Below are positions 37,641 through 51,643 of a stretch of DNA of 64,000 nucleotides, in pieces. This DNA comes from Blasia pusilla (lineage: Eukaryota > Marchantiophyta > Marchantiopsida > Blasiales), in NCBI GenBank assembly GCA_050084515.1, contig CM114271.1, positions 57,784,001 through 57,848,000 of the forward strand, in the 5' to 3' direction. Positions within the stretch are counted from its first letter, which is position 1. Each line of letters starts with the position of its first letter. The notes below the pieces were generated by a model, which was not told the origin of the DNA, did no database searches, and was given only the letters and a program-made list of their open reading frames with translations. Made by a program: the position numbers and the translations under genes.

Positions 37641-40600
37641 CCATCTACTCGCTTATGTGGTTTTACACGCCCTCCTACAGCCGTAACCTCTCCCCCTGGT
37701 TCACCTCCTCATTGTAGATCTCCCCATTTTCCTCCACTTGCTAATATATCCATTACACTCGCTACTTTCTTCCAGATTCTCCTCTTCTCCCTTCTTCGTC
37801 TTGTCCTATTGAGCCTAATCTTGATCCATTTTTACCGAATCCTTCTACTTTGCCATCCCCACATATCTCATCTATGCCCTTGCTTCCAACTCCCATCTAT
37901 TCTACCCAAATCTCCCCTCTTCCTCCTCCTCCTTCCCCAACCTACTTACCCCCTCATCATCCGCCATCACCACCTCCTGCACCTCCCACCTCCTCTCCTT
38001 GTAACCCTTCTACTCCTCCATTTGTACCAAAGGTTCGTTGCATACCTTGTGGTAAGGAGTTTGCTCCTAATGGGATCAAAAGACATCAGCGGTACTGTCG
38101 ATCCATGCATGGGCCTTCCATCCCTAACCCGATACCACCTCCTACTGCACTCCCCACAACAACTGCTTGGACCTGGTTAAGCCAAATTGATCTCCTTTGT
38201 TCTTTCCATCCACGTCTTCCTCGTCCTAGACTCTACACTCGCATTCCTATTGCTCTTTGCTCTATCACCCAACAAGCTTTGCTTTTCCCATTAGAAAGAT
38301 TAGCGCGTGACCCCACAGATATAAATGCTTGGTATCTCCTATTATTCTTCCCATAATGGGTTTTAGTCCTCCCTCCAAGGGGTGATGCAATGGGTCATCG
38401 TGAAAGCTCCACACGTATTCAACGCTTTATGTCTGGGGATTGGAAGAATCTTCAGAATGACCATGTACTTCGAGCAGAGGCCTTAGCTGCGGCTCATCCC
38501 ACTCAACATGCCAATCATGGGAGGCCTTCAATACAACAACGCCTTTGACAAAGTCTACTTTTGGAGCAGGTTGGTGAGTTTTCGCGTGCAACTCAATCAT
38601 TGGATCCTCTTTCTCCGGCGGTTCCAAGTGCGGAAACAGTGGCTCTCTTAGAAGCTCTTCATCCTCCTTCAAGTGGCGATGCTCCACCTTTTGTGGAAGA
38701 ATATACAACAGACCTTCACTCGGAGCTTGACTTGGAGGTTTTCACAAGGGCTTTTCTTCATACTCCTCGCTTATCAGCAAGCGGGCTATCAAGAATGGTT
38801 TTTGAGCATCTCCGCGATTGCTTTATCCCAGCAGATTCAGCAAGTGGCTTTGTCTCTCTATATAAGGTGTGTGGACATATGGCAGCACGTCGTCTCCCAT
38901 TCTCTATCTCTATGCTCTTAGGGGCTTGTCGTTTGTTGGCTATGGATAAGCCTCCTTTAGGTGTGCGCCCTTTGGCTATTGAAGAGGTTTTATAGCGCTT
39001 GGTTAGTCGATCCCTATGCTTGCAATTTTGTCCTCACTTTAGTGCCCACTTATTTCCTCATCAATTTATAGTGGCAACTCCTGGAGGTTGTCAGGCTGTG
39101 GTGCATGGGATTCGCTCCACTCTTGATATTCATCCTGATTGGGAAGCAATTCAAGTTGATGTGGCTAACGCATTCAATTCACTTTCTTGTGTGGCCATCT
39201 TTGAGGACTTACGTTGTGCAGGAGGACAACCCGCGAGCCTCATTCCATTTTTTTGCTCCTTCTTTGCCTATGATACGCCCATTATCTATTCCCATCATGC
39301 TACTTCTGGGGAATATGGTATTCTACAATCGGCTTGTGGCACACGTCAAGGTGATCCCATGGATTGTTGTGCGCCTACTCTCCTTGAACGTTAATCTTGT
39401 TTGTTGCGGAAGCGTGCGTTCAGTAGGCCACGCTCTCAACACTGATCTGCATCCAAACACGCACTTTGGTTAGTCGGGTCTTGGATCAATCAGCGGGATT
39501 ACTTTCCGAGTTCTCATCTCGGACTCTCATCAAGCTCAACTTCCTAGTTTCGCGGTTTACAACACGGGCAAATCTCGAAAGACTTGGGACAGACTTTCTG
39601 GTCGATTCAGGAACCTGAAAGGGCGTTTTGCGCCTAGCGGTTCCAACTGTCCAATGAGTTCCTCATCAAGACTCGCACGAAGTGAATCTTGGGTTGGAAT
39701 CCAAGTGTGGCGTACAAAGTCCACTCCCTTGGATCAGGTTTGGGTTTCGAGTTCCCACGCCAAACTCCCGTTCCATCCCGTGCCTTTGAAACGCCGTTTG
39801 GCGCCCAAAGTGGGGATTCGTTTCCCGAGACATCTCGGAGAGACTTCTCCCTTACTAGTACTTCTGGGGATCTCCGGGGGCCCCCTACATTTAGGGAAAG
39901 ACATCCGGGCCTCTCCAATTGGCCCTCAACCCGATTGCTCTCTCAATCGTTTTCGGCCAATATCTCAGCTTGTACTTATGAGTTTGCTGAGATCTTTGGT
40001 GCGTCGGAAGCGTCTCAAGATCAGCTTTCAAACGCGCTCTTACTTGTCCCAAACGTATCTTGGAGCTCAACGTTATGGTCCTCAACACAGTCAGATTCTC
40101 CCAAACGCTAGTCATGTTCCAAACTGGTTCTCACCTCTTTGGCAACCAACCTCCCAAGACTCAACTCATCTCAAGTCTTGGCTCGCGTTTGGTCTAGGTT
40201 TCCTGGTTGCGACCTTTAACCCATGAAATGCACAACTCTGTTCCGCGTTTCGTCTCTTAGACTTTTCCAAGAGACTCTTCCAAACGCCTCTCCAAAGTGC
40301 AAACCTCGCAGCGTGAGTTCCCTTGAGTTCTGATGTTTCGCTTGGCGCCTATTTGGTGTTGTTTGGTTATGAGGGTCGCGACATGGATGGCCCACTCTTT
40401 TCCATTGCCCATTTTTGTGCCCTTCGAGTATCAGCGCAAGCATTTCCATCTTGTCTTTTCCCTTCTATTGCTGATGACACTCACATTATAGGTCCTCCTT
40501 CTGAAGTGGTTCCTGCTTATACCCATTTCATGGAGCAACTCTCTTTCTTAAACCTTAAATTCCAACCTAGTAAATGTGGAGTATGGTCTCCTTCATGCCT

Positions 40601-42290
40601 TCCCCCTACACCTACATCTACTCCTCAACATTCACCCCACCTACTCTTGATTTTTCCATCTAGATTCAAGGGGTTAGAGTTCTTGGGGTCCCAATTAGCT
40701 TCATCGACTATGTCTCAAAGTTCTTGAATGAGGCCCTTTTGAAAGACGTGGAATGGCTTCATTTGTTACTTCAACTTGGGGATCCCCAAGTGGCTTATGG
40801 GATTCTCTCCCAATGTTTTCTACGACGTCCTTCCTACCTTCTTCGCACTTGTCCTCCCACTTCAAGGTTCTAACATCGGTTGGCCTCTTTTGATGCCTCG
40901 ATCTTGGCAACTTTTGGTCAACTTCTTGGCTCAAATACCTTTGAGAGAGAGGATGGTGTCTTTGCTTCACGACAAGCTATCTTGCCTTTTTCTCTTGGAG
41001 GGGTGGGACTGTCCTCCACAGTCGCATCTGCTCCTGCAGCCTTTTTGGGAAGTTGGGCGTTGGTAGCACCGATTCTGGGTTCAAGGTTTCTCCAAGGAGA
41101 TACATCTATCTTGATGGATCATATCGCCCATGTAGAAGAGGGGGACTTGTTCTTTCAACAACAACTGAGATCTGCACGAGCTCTTCTTCCTCTTGCTACA
41201 CAAGCAATTCTACCCCCTTTCAGTCAACTGATTACGGAAGGGCTTGATCGACTTCAAGAGCATATCTCCGAGAATCTGCATCAAATCAACTTTTCCAGCA
41301 TTCTCTCCAAGGCATCCTCTGACGCTAATCGAGCTCGTCTACGTTCATGTGCGGGCACCGAAGCGGGGGTGTGGCTTATTGCAAATTCTATTATTCTTCC
41401 ATTTCGTCTTTCTCGAAGTATATTCTCGACAGCTTTGCGGTTATGCCTTAGACTTCCCCATCCTTCTATGTTAGGTGTGTCGAATTGGGTATGCGGGGAT
41501 TCCATTGTTGCTAAGGGTATCCATATTCTCCGATGTGCACATGGTGGAGAACGAATGGCCACACATGATGTCATTAGAGAAGCGGTAGCATCGGTGGCTC
41601 GTACTGCACGATACATCGTTGGGCAAGAGAAACTCGATGTCCTACCTTGAACCACACAAGCATCCTCTCGTCGGAGAGTGAATCTTGTTATGTCTCGAGG
41701 TGGATTTTCGGACACTAGGTGATGTGGTGGTTGTTGATCCAACACGTTCTAACTTGGTGTGGCGAGCCGCACATACCAAAGGTTTGGCGGCCGAAGCTGC
41801 AGCAAGAATCAAGGAGTTAAGTTATGTTGTGAGACATGCGACTGATGGATTTATTCCTTTTGCAGTGGAAGTATTCAGTCATTTACATGTGTCTTTTGAT
41901 ACTTTCCTGAATACATGTGCTCACCATTCCCTCGAGAATCATCACCTTGCCCCTTCCCGTAGTCCTTCTCTCTCGGTAGTTACTACTTATTTTCGGCAAT
42001 GCATCTCAGTAGCCTTAGAACGTGCACAAGCCTTTGCATTGATACGTCGTGCGGAGGTGGTGGGGGTCATTTGCCTTGTCGTCCATTCACGTTTGACCAA
42101 CCACTCGTGTTCTTGTCAGATTTGTTACATGCTATCAATCGTGTAGCTCGTTGAGCCGGTGTTTACGTCGGCTTGTTGCCATTTTCTTTTATGCATTTTT
42201 TGACTCCTCTTTTGAGTTATTATTACCTTTCTTTGTCTTCTTTTGAGATTTATTTTATAATAAAATGGATGGATATATATATATATATTC
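37641..42290 (+). mobile_element. Non-LTR retrotransposon with N-terminal zinc finger, interrupted by a solo LTR
   Basis: A Pro/Ser-rich N-terminus leads to a zinc finger CIPCGKEFAPNGIKRHQRYC (38039-38098). RT motifs follow: AIQVDVANAFNSL (Asp 39158), GTRQGDPMD at 39330-39364, and after the solo LTR GPLFSIAH and ADDTHIIGP (Asp-Asp 40473-40478). The downstream part continues in shifting frames to 42130, with RTLGDVVVVDPTRSNLV at about 41700 and FIPFAVEVFSHLH. No AP endonuclease is visible N-terminal to the RT, and no RNase H. The finger-RT-Cterm plan is like R2-type elements, whose nuclease lies after the RT; assignment to a clade is inference. The 3' end shows AATAAAATGGATGGA and (AT)n at 42260-42290. 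Confidence 0.75.
39365..40383 (-). mobile_element. Solo LTR of the chromovirus family
   Basis: 1019 bp, the reverse complement of the LTRs at 9289-10303 and 15617-16639, complete from TGTTGTGCGCC to GGTCGCGACA on the plus strand. TGGAT flanks it at 39360-39364 and 40384-40388. No internal sequence remains, so it formed by recombination between two LTRs after insertion. Removing it and one TGGAT joins the RT motif QGDPMD to GPLFSIAH in frame. Confidence 0.93.
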
Positions 42291-44167
42291 CAAATGAATA
42301 ATATGGTAGTTCGTCACGAGTGGAAGCTAGATTCCAACATGTCTGAATCTGAGTACTCCAATTGAGAGAGAGAAAGAAAAGAAAAAAAAAAAGGAAATGA
42401 AGAAAGTAGCGTATGAGAGGAGCTTGACAATTCCATATAACGTAAGTGTTGATGCAGTGACGGCCAGAAACCAGAACGAGCACCGAAAGAAGTACCCTGG
42501 ACGTCATGGAACATTGAGATCCCCCATTATAGCGACTCGTGCCCTAACTCTAGACTCCGAAGGGCAGTTGCCGTAAGACCGCTTCGAATAGTTCGGTGCC
42601 AGCGACGCAAAGGCGATAATCTCCGTGATGAAGCGTTCCGGAGCTAATTCCTCCAGTGAGCGGTCAGTGAGTAGTCGGTAGGATACAGTCGTCTTCTCCG
42701 TCGATCGGTGGCGTCGCACACTCGGGACATCCGAAGTTTGCCTCGGTATTGACACGAACTCGTTTTGCATGTGACTAATTCCGTCCGTTTCCCAGCGCCT
42801 GGGACGCGGAATCGGCGACCTCGTTTGGTGAAGATCTGGCGGAATGGGCTCTCAGATGGAAGGCGTTGTCGAGGCCCACCCTCTCCAGCATGCGGCCCAT
42901 GGCGTCAATCGTACCTGGCGCTCGAGTGCTGGACATGGAGGGGATCGAGGTTTGATGAGTGCAAACGTTCTGCTTGACGACTCGCCCGGTCATTCACTCT
43001 CTTGCATCATCCGAAGATGAAGACGTCTTTTCAGGTATGTTTCATATTCTCGAATCCACGTTCGGAGTTTAATTCTTCCTTGAGCTTTTCATTTCACCAT
43101 CGCTCGCGAGATGATACTCAGATCCATGCTGATATATATATACAGAGAGGAAGAGATCCCGCATTCTGTTCAGCCGAGAATCCCTTCCCTTCACCCGCGG
43201 ATAGTACGGATGTCGAAGATCCCGCATTCTGTTTGACCCATAATCCCTCTTCCCTACTAGAAAAGGCGAGTACAGAGGTCTCAGACTGTCTAAAAGCCAG
43301 CCGAAATTCACAATGTGGTGAAATCTTCGAACTCGACGTAGAAGTTAGTAGGGAATGAGGATGGATAGGTAGAGTTGCTGTTTCTGTCGCCAGATCCGTC
43401 CACGTTCTGCTGTACACTCCTTAGGGTTAACTGTGTGTGCAGCATCCAGAAACCGTCACCCCCGTGAAGGATGAACCGCTATTTTGGGTTCATTGTCCTT
43501 CATGGTCTTCAGCTGCAATTTTCGGGTGGGCTCAGACCACATCCTCGAAATGTAACTTCGAATCGACGTGTAGAGATGCATCCTGCATATTTCCAAAGCT
43601 GCTAGACAGATCGACATTGACGTTGGACGTCCACCAGTTTAGCAATACCAGAGCTTGCTGTCGACGCACTCCTCAACCCTTTTATCTACTCCGTAGAGAA
43701 TGGAAACGACTCATAAAAATCCACTCAACCCATTCATATATCATCTTACTCATTCGAAAGAACGTTGGGGCTCGAAAGAGTCATTAGAAGTGAGAGGTGT
43801 AGGATATTTAGCTCCCAGATACTGACGGGTAATTTTACCCATCAATTTTCCGAGGCACTTTCATCTTTTTGCAAGGTGAAGGTAGAATTCTACATCTTTC
43901 ATGATATGTCATCAAATTTCAGAATACTGTTGATGTCAAAGCATCTGTGATTGCAACCAGTTTCCTCACACCTTAGGCAAGGAATAGTCGGACCTGGAAT
44001 GGCTATCGCATCACTAATTTACATAGTGCTCATGTGCACCATATTACATTTGCAACTAAAAGGTGAGTGATGGTCGGCATTGTGGTTCAGATTTTTCAGC
44101 TTGAGCCATGTCTTCCATCAATCAAGGTTTCACCATCATGCAGTCCTCCGTTGCACGGTTAGATCGC
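42291..44167. other. Region without an identified gene; weak plus-strand exon candidates
   Basis: Minus frames at 42504-42770 and 42775-42993 and plus frames at 43002-43358 and 43437-43787 have protein-like composition. Plausible plus-strand acceptors precede AGAGGAAGAG (43143) and CATCCAGAAAC (43442). The plus frame has a duplicated GATCCCGCATTCTGTT motif (43157, 43220). I recognise no family. The stretch 43950-44167 should include the FNR 3' untranslated region. Confidence 0.25.
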
Positions 44168-46943
<2,776 letters not shown>

Positions 46944-47495
46944 GACTGACAGTACTCGCTCCGCTGCACCACAACTCTTCTTCCTATCCTTCCTCCCCTC
47001 CTCCTCCTCCTCCTCCTCCCCTCTCTCTCTCTCTCTGTGCACAGCTGAGCCGAGCTGAACACACCTGCAGCAGGATTGAATGCGGACGATCTGGGATCGA
47101 ACAACGCAGCAACGAGAAGAAGAAGGAGAATGCCCGTACAGCTACAAGGTCCAAATGCGCAACGGGGCGAGCTATGCTGGCCACCCACCACAGAGTGCAC
47201 CTTTCCGTCGCTCCGGATCTGCTCTGCTTGGCTTGCCTTCGTTCGCCGTCGCTCTGCCGGACGGATCGATGGGAGGGGGACTAGCAGAGGAGAGGAAGTT
47301 GAGGGCGAGAGAGGGAACGCGAACTTCGGATAGGAAACGGGCGGCTACGATGGCGTCGGATGGGAACTCCCGGGCCGTCGCGGCCGTGGGATCTCAGGAC
47401 GTGGAGGGGTCGCGACGTGGCGGAATACTACTGATACGGAAATGACTGGATGGTGAAACTCATGATTTGGAGCTAGCGTTTGTGGTGTCCGGAGC
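46944..47495. other. FNR 5' flank with pyrimidine-rich tract
   Basis: Upstream of the FNR start the plus strand shows (CTC)n then (CT)n at 46995-47036, purine-rich in gene sense, of the kind often found in plant 5' leaders. Frames here on both strands lack domains. No TATA box was assigned. Confidence 0.4.
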
Positions 47496-47625
47496 CCCCC
47501 ACCGGCTACTACCGGTCCTCTGGTAGCGCTCGGGATCCTACACCGGCTAATTGCGGTCTCCTGGTCGCGGGCATGAAACTCCCACCGGGTCATTGCGGTC
47601 CCTCCGAGTCTGACAGGTTGTGATT
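47496..47625. repeat. ~42-bp GC-rich tandem repeat, about 2.6 degenerate copies
   Basis: ACCGGCTACTACCGGTCCTCTGGTAGCGC (47501), ACCGGCTAATTGCGGTCTCCTGGTCGCGG (47542) and ACCGGGTCATTGCGGTCCCTCC (47584) repeat at 41-42 bp. Confidence 0.7.
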
Positions 47626-50600
47626 GCCACAATGGGAAATAAGTCATTATTCTAACTCACGAGGGCATTAAGGAAGAAATACACCATATGGATATAAGAA
47701 TACCGCCTGGCCAAGATTTTTTTTTAAATGTGGGAACATCTAAAATCTAACCTAACTATCGTGAAAATAATATCGATCACAGACAACAATACCTTAAACG
47801 AAAAAAAGACTACTAGTAGTAGCATGCTTCTAGATGTGGCATCTTCCATAGCTTCGACATGCTATAGAGGCCCATTGGGTTTATTGTAATGTAGCGCGAT
47901 GGAAATCTATTGTCTACAATATAGCAAATAATTTAGTTAATTGAGTGTGCTCCTCTTCTAGAGTGGAGAAGATGGGCACACTCATAAAGGGAAACTTCAA
48001 ACTTCTCGCACGTAGCCCATACTTCACAAGCTATTGTGAAGTATGACTCTAAAGCTCAGTCTTCTTCCCTACTACTACGTGCTTGTAGCAATATCCCTTG
48101 TGCAACAATGTATGCCAAATTAACTCTTGCATAAGATATCAGCCATTACTACATCGACCTCCCCCATCGTGTACTTCCTCGAATGAGGAAATACATGTAT
48201 TATGCATGATTCCCTCGAATGAGGGAATCCCGGATTGAATGGTTCTCCTCTCTAAGCACATGGAAGTGCTCTTACAAGCAATACAGAACATGATCTTACA
48301 TATTATTGTAAGTAGCTAGCTTATCGCCCTAATTGAAAAGCATGTGAGATACACACCCAGTAATCCAAGCTCCAACGACACTCATAATGTATCCAACTAA
48401 CCATAGATGGTTCATTCGACACATAATGGTATGGGTGTCTCCTATTCGGTGTATGGTTATGAAAGGGTATAGTTACGAGGGTGTACAGTTTTCACATTCA
48501 ATGTGTTGTTATTAAAAGATATATGCACAAGGGGTAAGGGCTAAGGATTCTCACATTTGCATTTATGGTTTAGGTTTCTTAGATCCTTGTTTAGGGTTTA
48601 GGATTGCGGGCCAAGGATTTCATATTTTGATTTTAGGTTTCAAATTTAGGGATCTCCCATTCGGGCATAGGTTGAGGGTCTACGATTTAGTGTCTGGGGT
48701 TTTCTAGCTTTAGGGTTTAGGTTCAAGGGTTTAGAGTTCTCAATTCAGGGTTTAGGTTTAAGGATCTAGGATTCTCAACTAAGGTGTAGGGTTTCTCATA
48801 TTCGGATTTAGGTTTTAGGGTATAGCGTTTAGGGTTCTTACATCAGATTTTAGGTCTCAGTTCCCAAGGTTCTAATGTCCGTGCCTATTATATAGTGTTT
48901 AGGGTTTAGTGTTCTCATATTCAAGTTTAATTTTTAGGGTCTAGGGTCTACAATAGAGGGTTCTCATAATTAGGATTTAGAGTCTAAGAATCTTATACAT
49001 CTATTTAGGTCTAGGCCTTGAGGTTTAGGGAACTTTCATTGTAGGGAGTGAAGTTAATTTTTACCTATATTAAATAAAAATCTACAATGGGACACAACTT
49101 TCCATTACCCGCCATACTATGCAAATATATAGTCCAGCAAGAGTGTACTTACTTCATTTTAGAGCTCAATTTTTTTTGTCTTTAAAGTGTATTGCACTCG
49201 AAAAAAGCATAGACACAATGATCTAAGCCCTTACAATACATGTAGTAACAACTTACCAATTTTTAACTGTGACTCAATTATTTCAATTGGAAGTATAGAG
49301 TGAAAGGCTTGAAATGTAATTGCAACGCTAATTACAAAGTAAAGTGATTAACATCATAAATATATTAACATATAATCTTGCACTCAATCTTTTAGGTTAA
49401 ACCCAAAGTTTGTTCTAGACTTCACAACATTAACCACATTAGTGGGGATACTTACTAATCCACCATCTATCACATATATTGAATTAGAGGAAAAAATCCA
49501 TCACATATTCATGTGGATATAACGTTGATTTTTCGCTAACAGTCTCCCATTTCCTTACAAAGATATAAATTTAGGAAATTACTCTCACATGAGAACCTTA
49601 TTAGTTTTTTGTAGCCCCATTACCTCGGTCCGCAATATATGTTATGTACTAATGGGAAATAGTAGTCGATTCACATAACTAGAACACACAACTCAATACA
49701 TAGGAGGTACCTTGTGGCCGTTTCCATGACAAGTGAGGGACATTGTAGCCATTAGAAATATAAAATATTTGTAGTTTTCAAAAATCATATGAATCCACAT
49801 ACTCGCCTCCTATACAAATAGAAATAGGGCGATATAATAAAAAGAGAGAAAAAAAGACAAATGATCGTGCAAGTTCATAGAAGAGAGGATGGATACATGG
49901 GCAATAAGACTTCCCCCTTTGTCCCGTGACTCCCATCCATCTTCCTTTAGGATGAATATTCAAACCAACTTCACTAATAAACATAAAGTAAATCTTACTT
50001 TTGTATCTTTCATCCCAACCTCCTAACCCATCCACTTAACTCACCCCTTTTCCAACAATCCTACCCCATTTTTCAACCGCCAAAATCTCACCCCTCCCCT
50101 TCACCTAGGGCGCCCCTTTGCCACCACCCCTCTCCCATACCCTCCCCAACCTCGCTTTGCCCTCTTCCGCTTCCACCTCTCCCCATTTGCAAGGTGATGA
50201 TATGAGGCCTCAATAAAAAGCGGGTGATGGAAAGATCATTCTATTCATTGCACCATTTCTATGGTGTTTCACCTCCCTAATGTATCGGCAACTAGTAGCC
50301 TTTCTGGATTTCATGCAAGTTTTTGACAGCATGGGATTTCAACCCCTGGCTGCACTCATTTAGGGGTAATCCAGATTGCAACCCATTCACAAGACTTTTA
50401 AGCATAGCCTATCAAAGAGATGCAAATTTCTTCCGAGTGTAACACCTCCTACAAGGACCTGCGGGGTCTTCCTAGCAGAGCATCCTTGGATTTGGGATAG
50501 ATTACCATGCTAGACATTTGGGGTATATCCTTTCCATAGGAACTTTGAACCTTGCACTCTGCTTTATGTGGACCAAGATAGTCCCAACGATACTCTGATT

Positions 50601-51643
50601 TCCACCAGGCGAAATACCATGGGCAAGTCAAGATCATGTCCTTTCAATGGAATACAACAACTAGAATGAGAAGTCCCTTGGATGAAACATCTCCTGCTGA
50701 CATATTTTCCAACATCCACGAGGGTGTGTTCCATATTTTACTTTCCATCCCATGACCTACATAGAAGGGTGGAGGATAACTGTACAGGTAAAGAATAAAT
50801 GCTTCTCAGGGCAATGTTAAGGAAAAGGTGTCACCTAACAATATCCCCTCCCCAGTTTTAGGCTAGAGGTATGATGAGCTTGTCCTTCAGCATACTGTAG
50901 AGATTGTAGTGAAGGAAAGTGATGAGAGACAGAATCTCATCATTTCAGGCTGCCTAGACTCACAGGCCTGTTGCAGGATCCACCATCAAGCTTTTTCTTC
51001 AAAATGCCATCATATTCTGCAATTATCAACAGCACTTAGACATAGACTACACGACAACACCGAACATTCGATTCTCGAGTAAAGGAGATCTGCATCCAGA
51101 ACAGTTATTTTCTCTAGAATTCCAGCAAGGCCAGAAATTGAGAAAACTCAATGATCTACTGACCTCAGATGTATCATACGTACAGCACACAGTTTCTCTC
51201 CCGAACCTGAGAATTTTAAGGCTTTTACTTTACTACTATCATACAGAACTTTGACAAATCAATGATTGAAGAATTGAGCCTCTAAACAACGGGTGAAAAC
51301 TAAAATGAGGTCTTGACACTGCCTCTCAATTTACAGTGATGGGACCCTTCAGGGTGGTGCTCCAATATAGCATTTATAGTAAATCGAGTAGCAAGAGTAC
51401 ACCTATTCTACACCGGGTGTGTGGAAGATCACCAATGAAAGTTAGATGCTGACCTAGTTGTCAGGTATGCGAAATCAAGATGCCTGTTAAGGTTGATAAA
51501 TAAGCATCTCATCTGTGCACTCTTGCTAACTGGAAACCTACTCCACTTCACAAGTGACCTGGTTACCTGGCTAGACAAATTGACCTGCAGTTTGAATCTC
51601 ACGAAAACCTCTTCTGCACCGCCATTATCTGGCTAGCCTCACA
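47626..51643. other. Intergenic, mostly AT-rich
   Basis: No gene recognised. A telomere-like degenerate array at 48560-49040 is listed separately. 50040-50190 is C-rich on the plus strand. The part next to 51644 should include the 3' untranslated region of the GTPase gene. Confidence 0.45.
48560..49040 (+). repeat. Degenerate interstitial telomere-like (TTTAGGG) sequence
   Basis: Many dispersed copies of TTTAGGG, TTTAGGTTT and GGTTTAGG (for example GTTTAGGGTTTAGGATTG at 48590, CTTTAGGGTTTAGGTTCAAGGG at 48708, GGTTTAGGTTTAAGG near 48748), separated by unrelated bases with recurring CTCAATT/CTCATATT phrases. The plant telomere repeat is TTTAGGG. It is not a clean array. Confidence 0.6.

Noticed and set aside
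39634-40226. Open frames of up to 190 codons in 39634-40226 on both strands
   Set aside because: They lie inside the solo LTR and match LTR sequence at 9289 and 15617; they are not genes.
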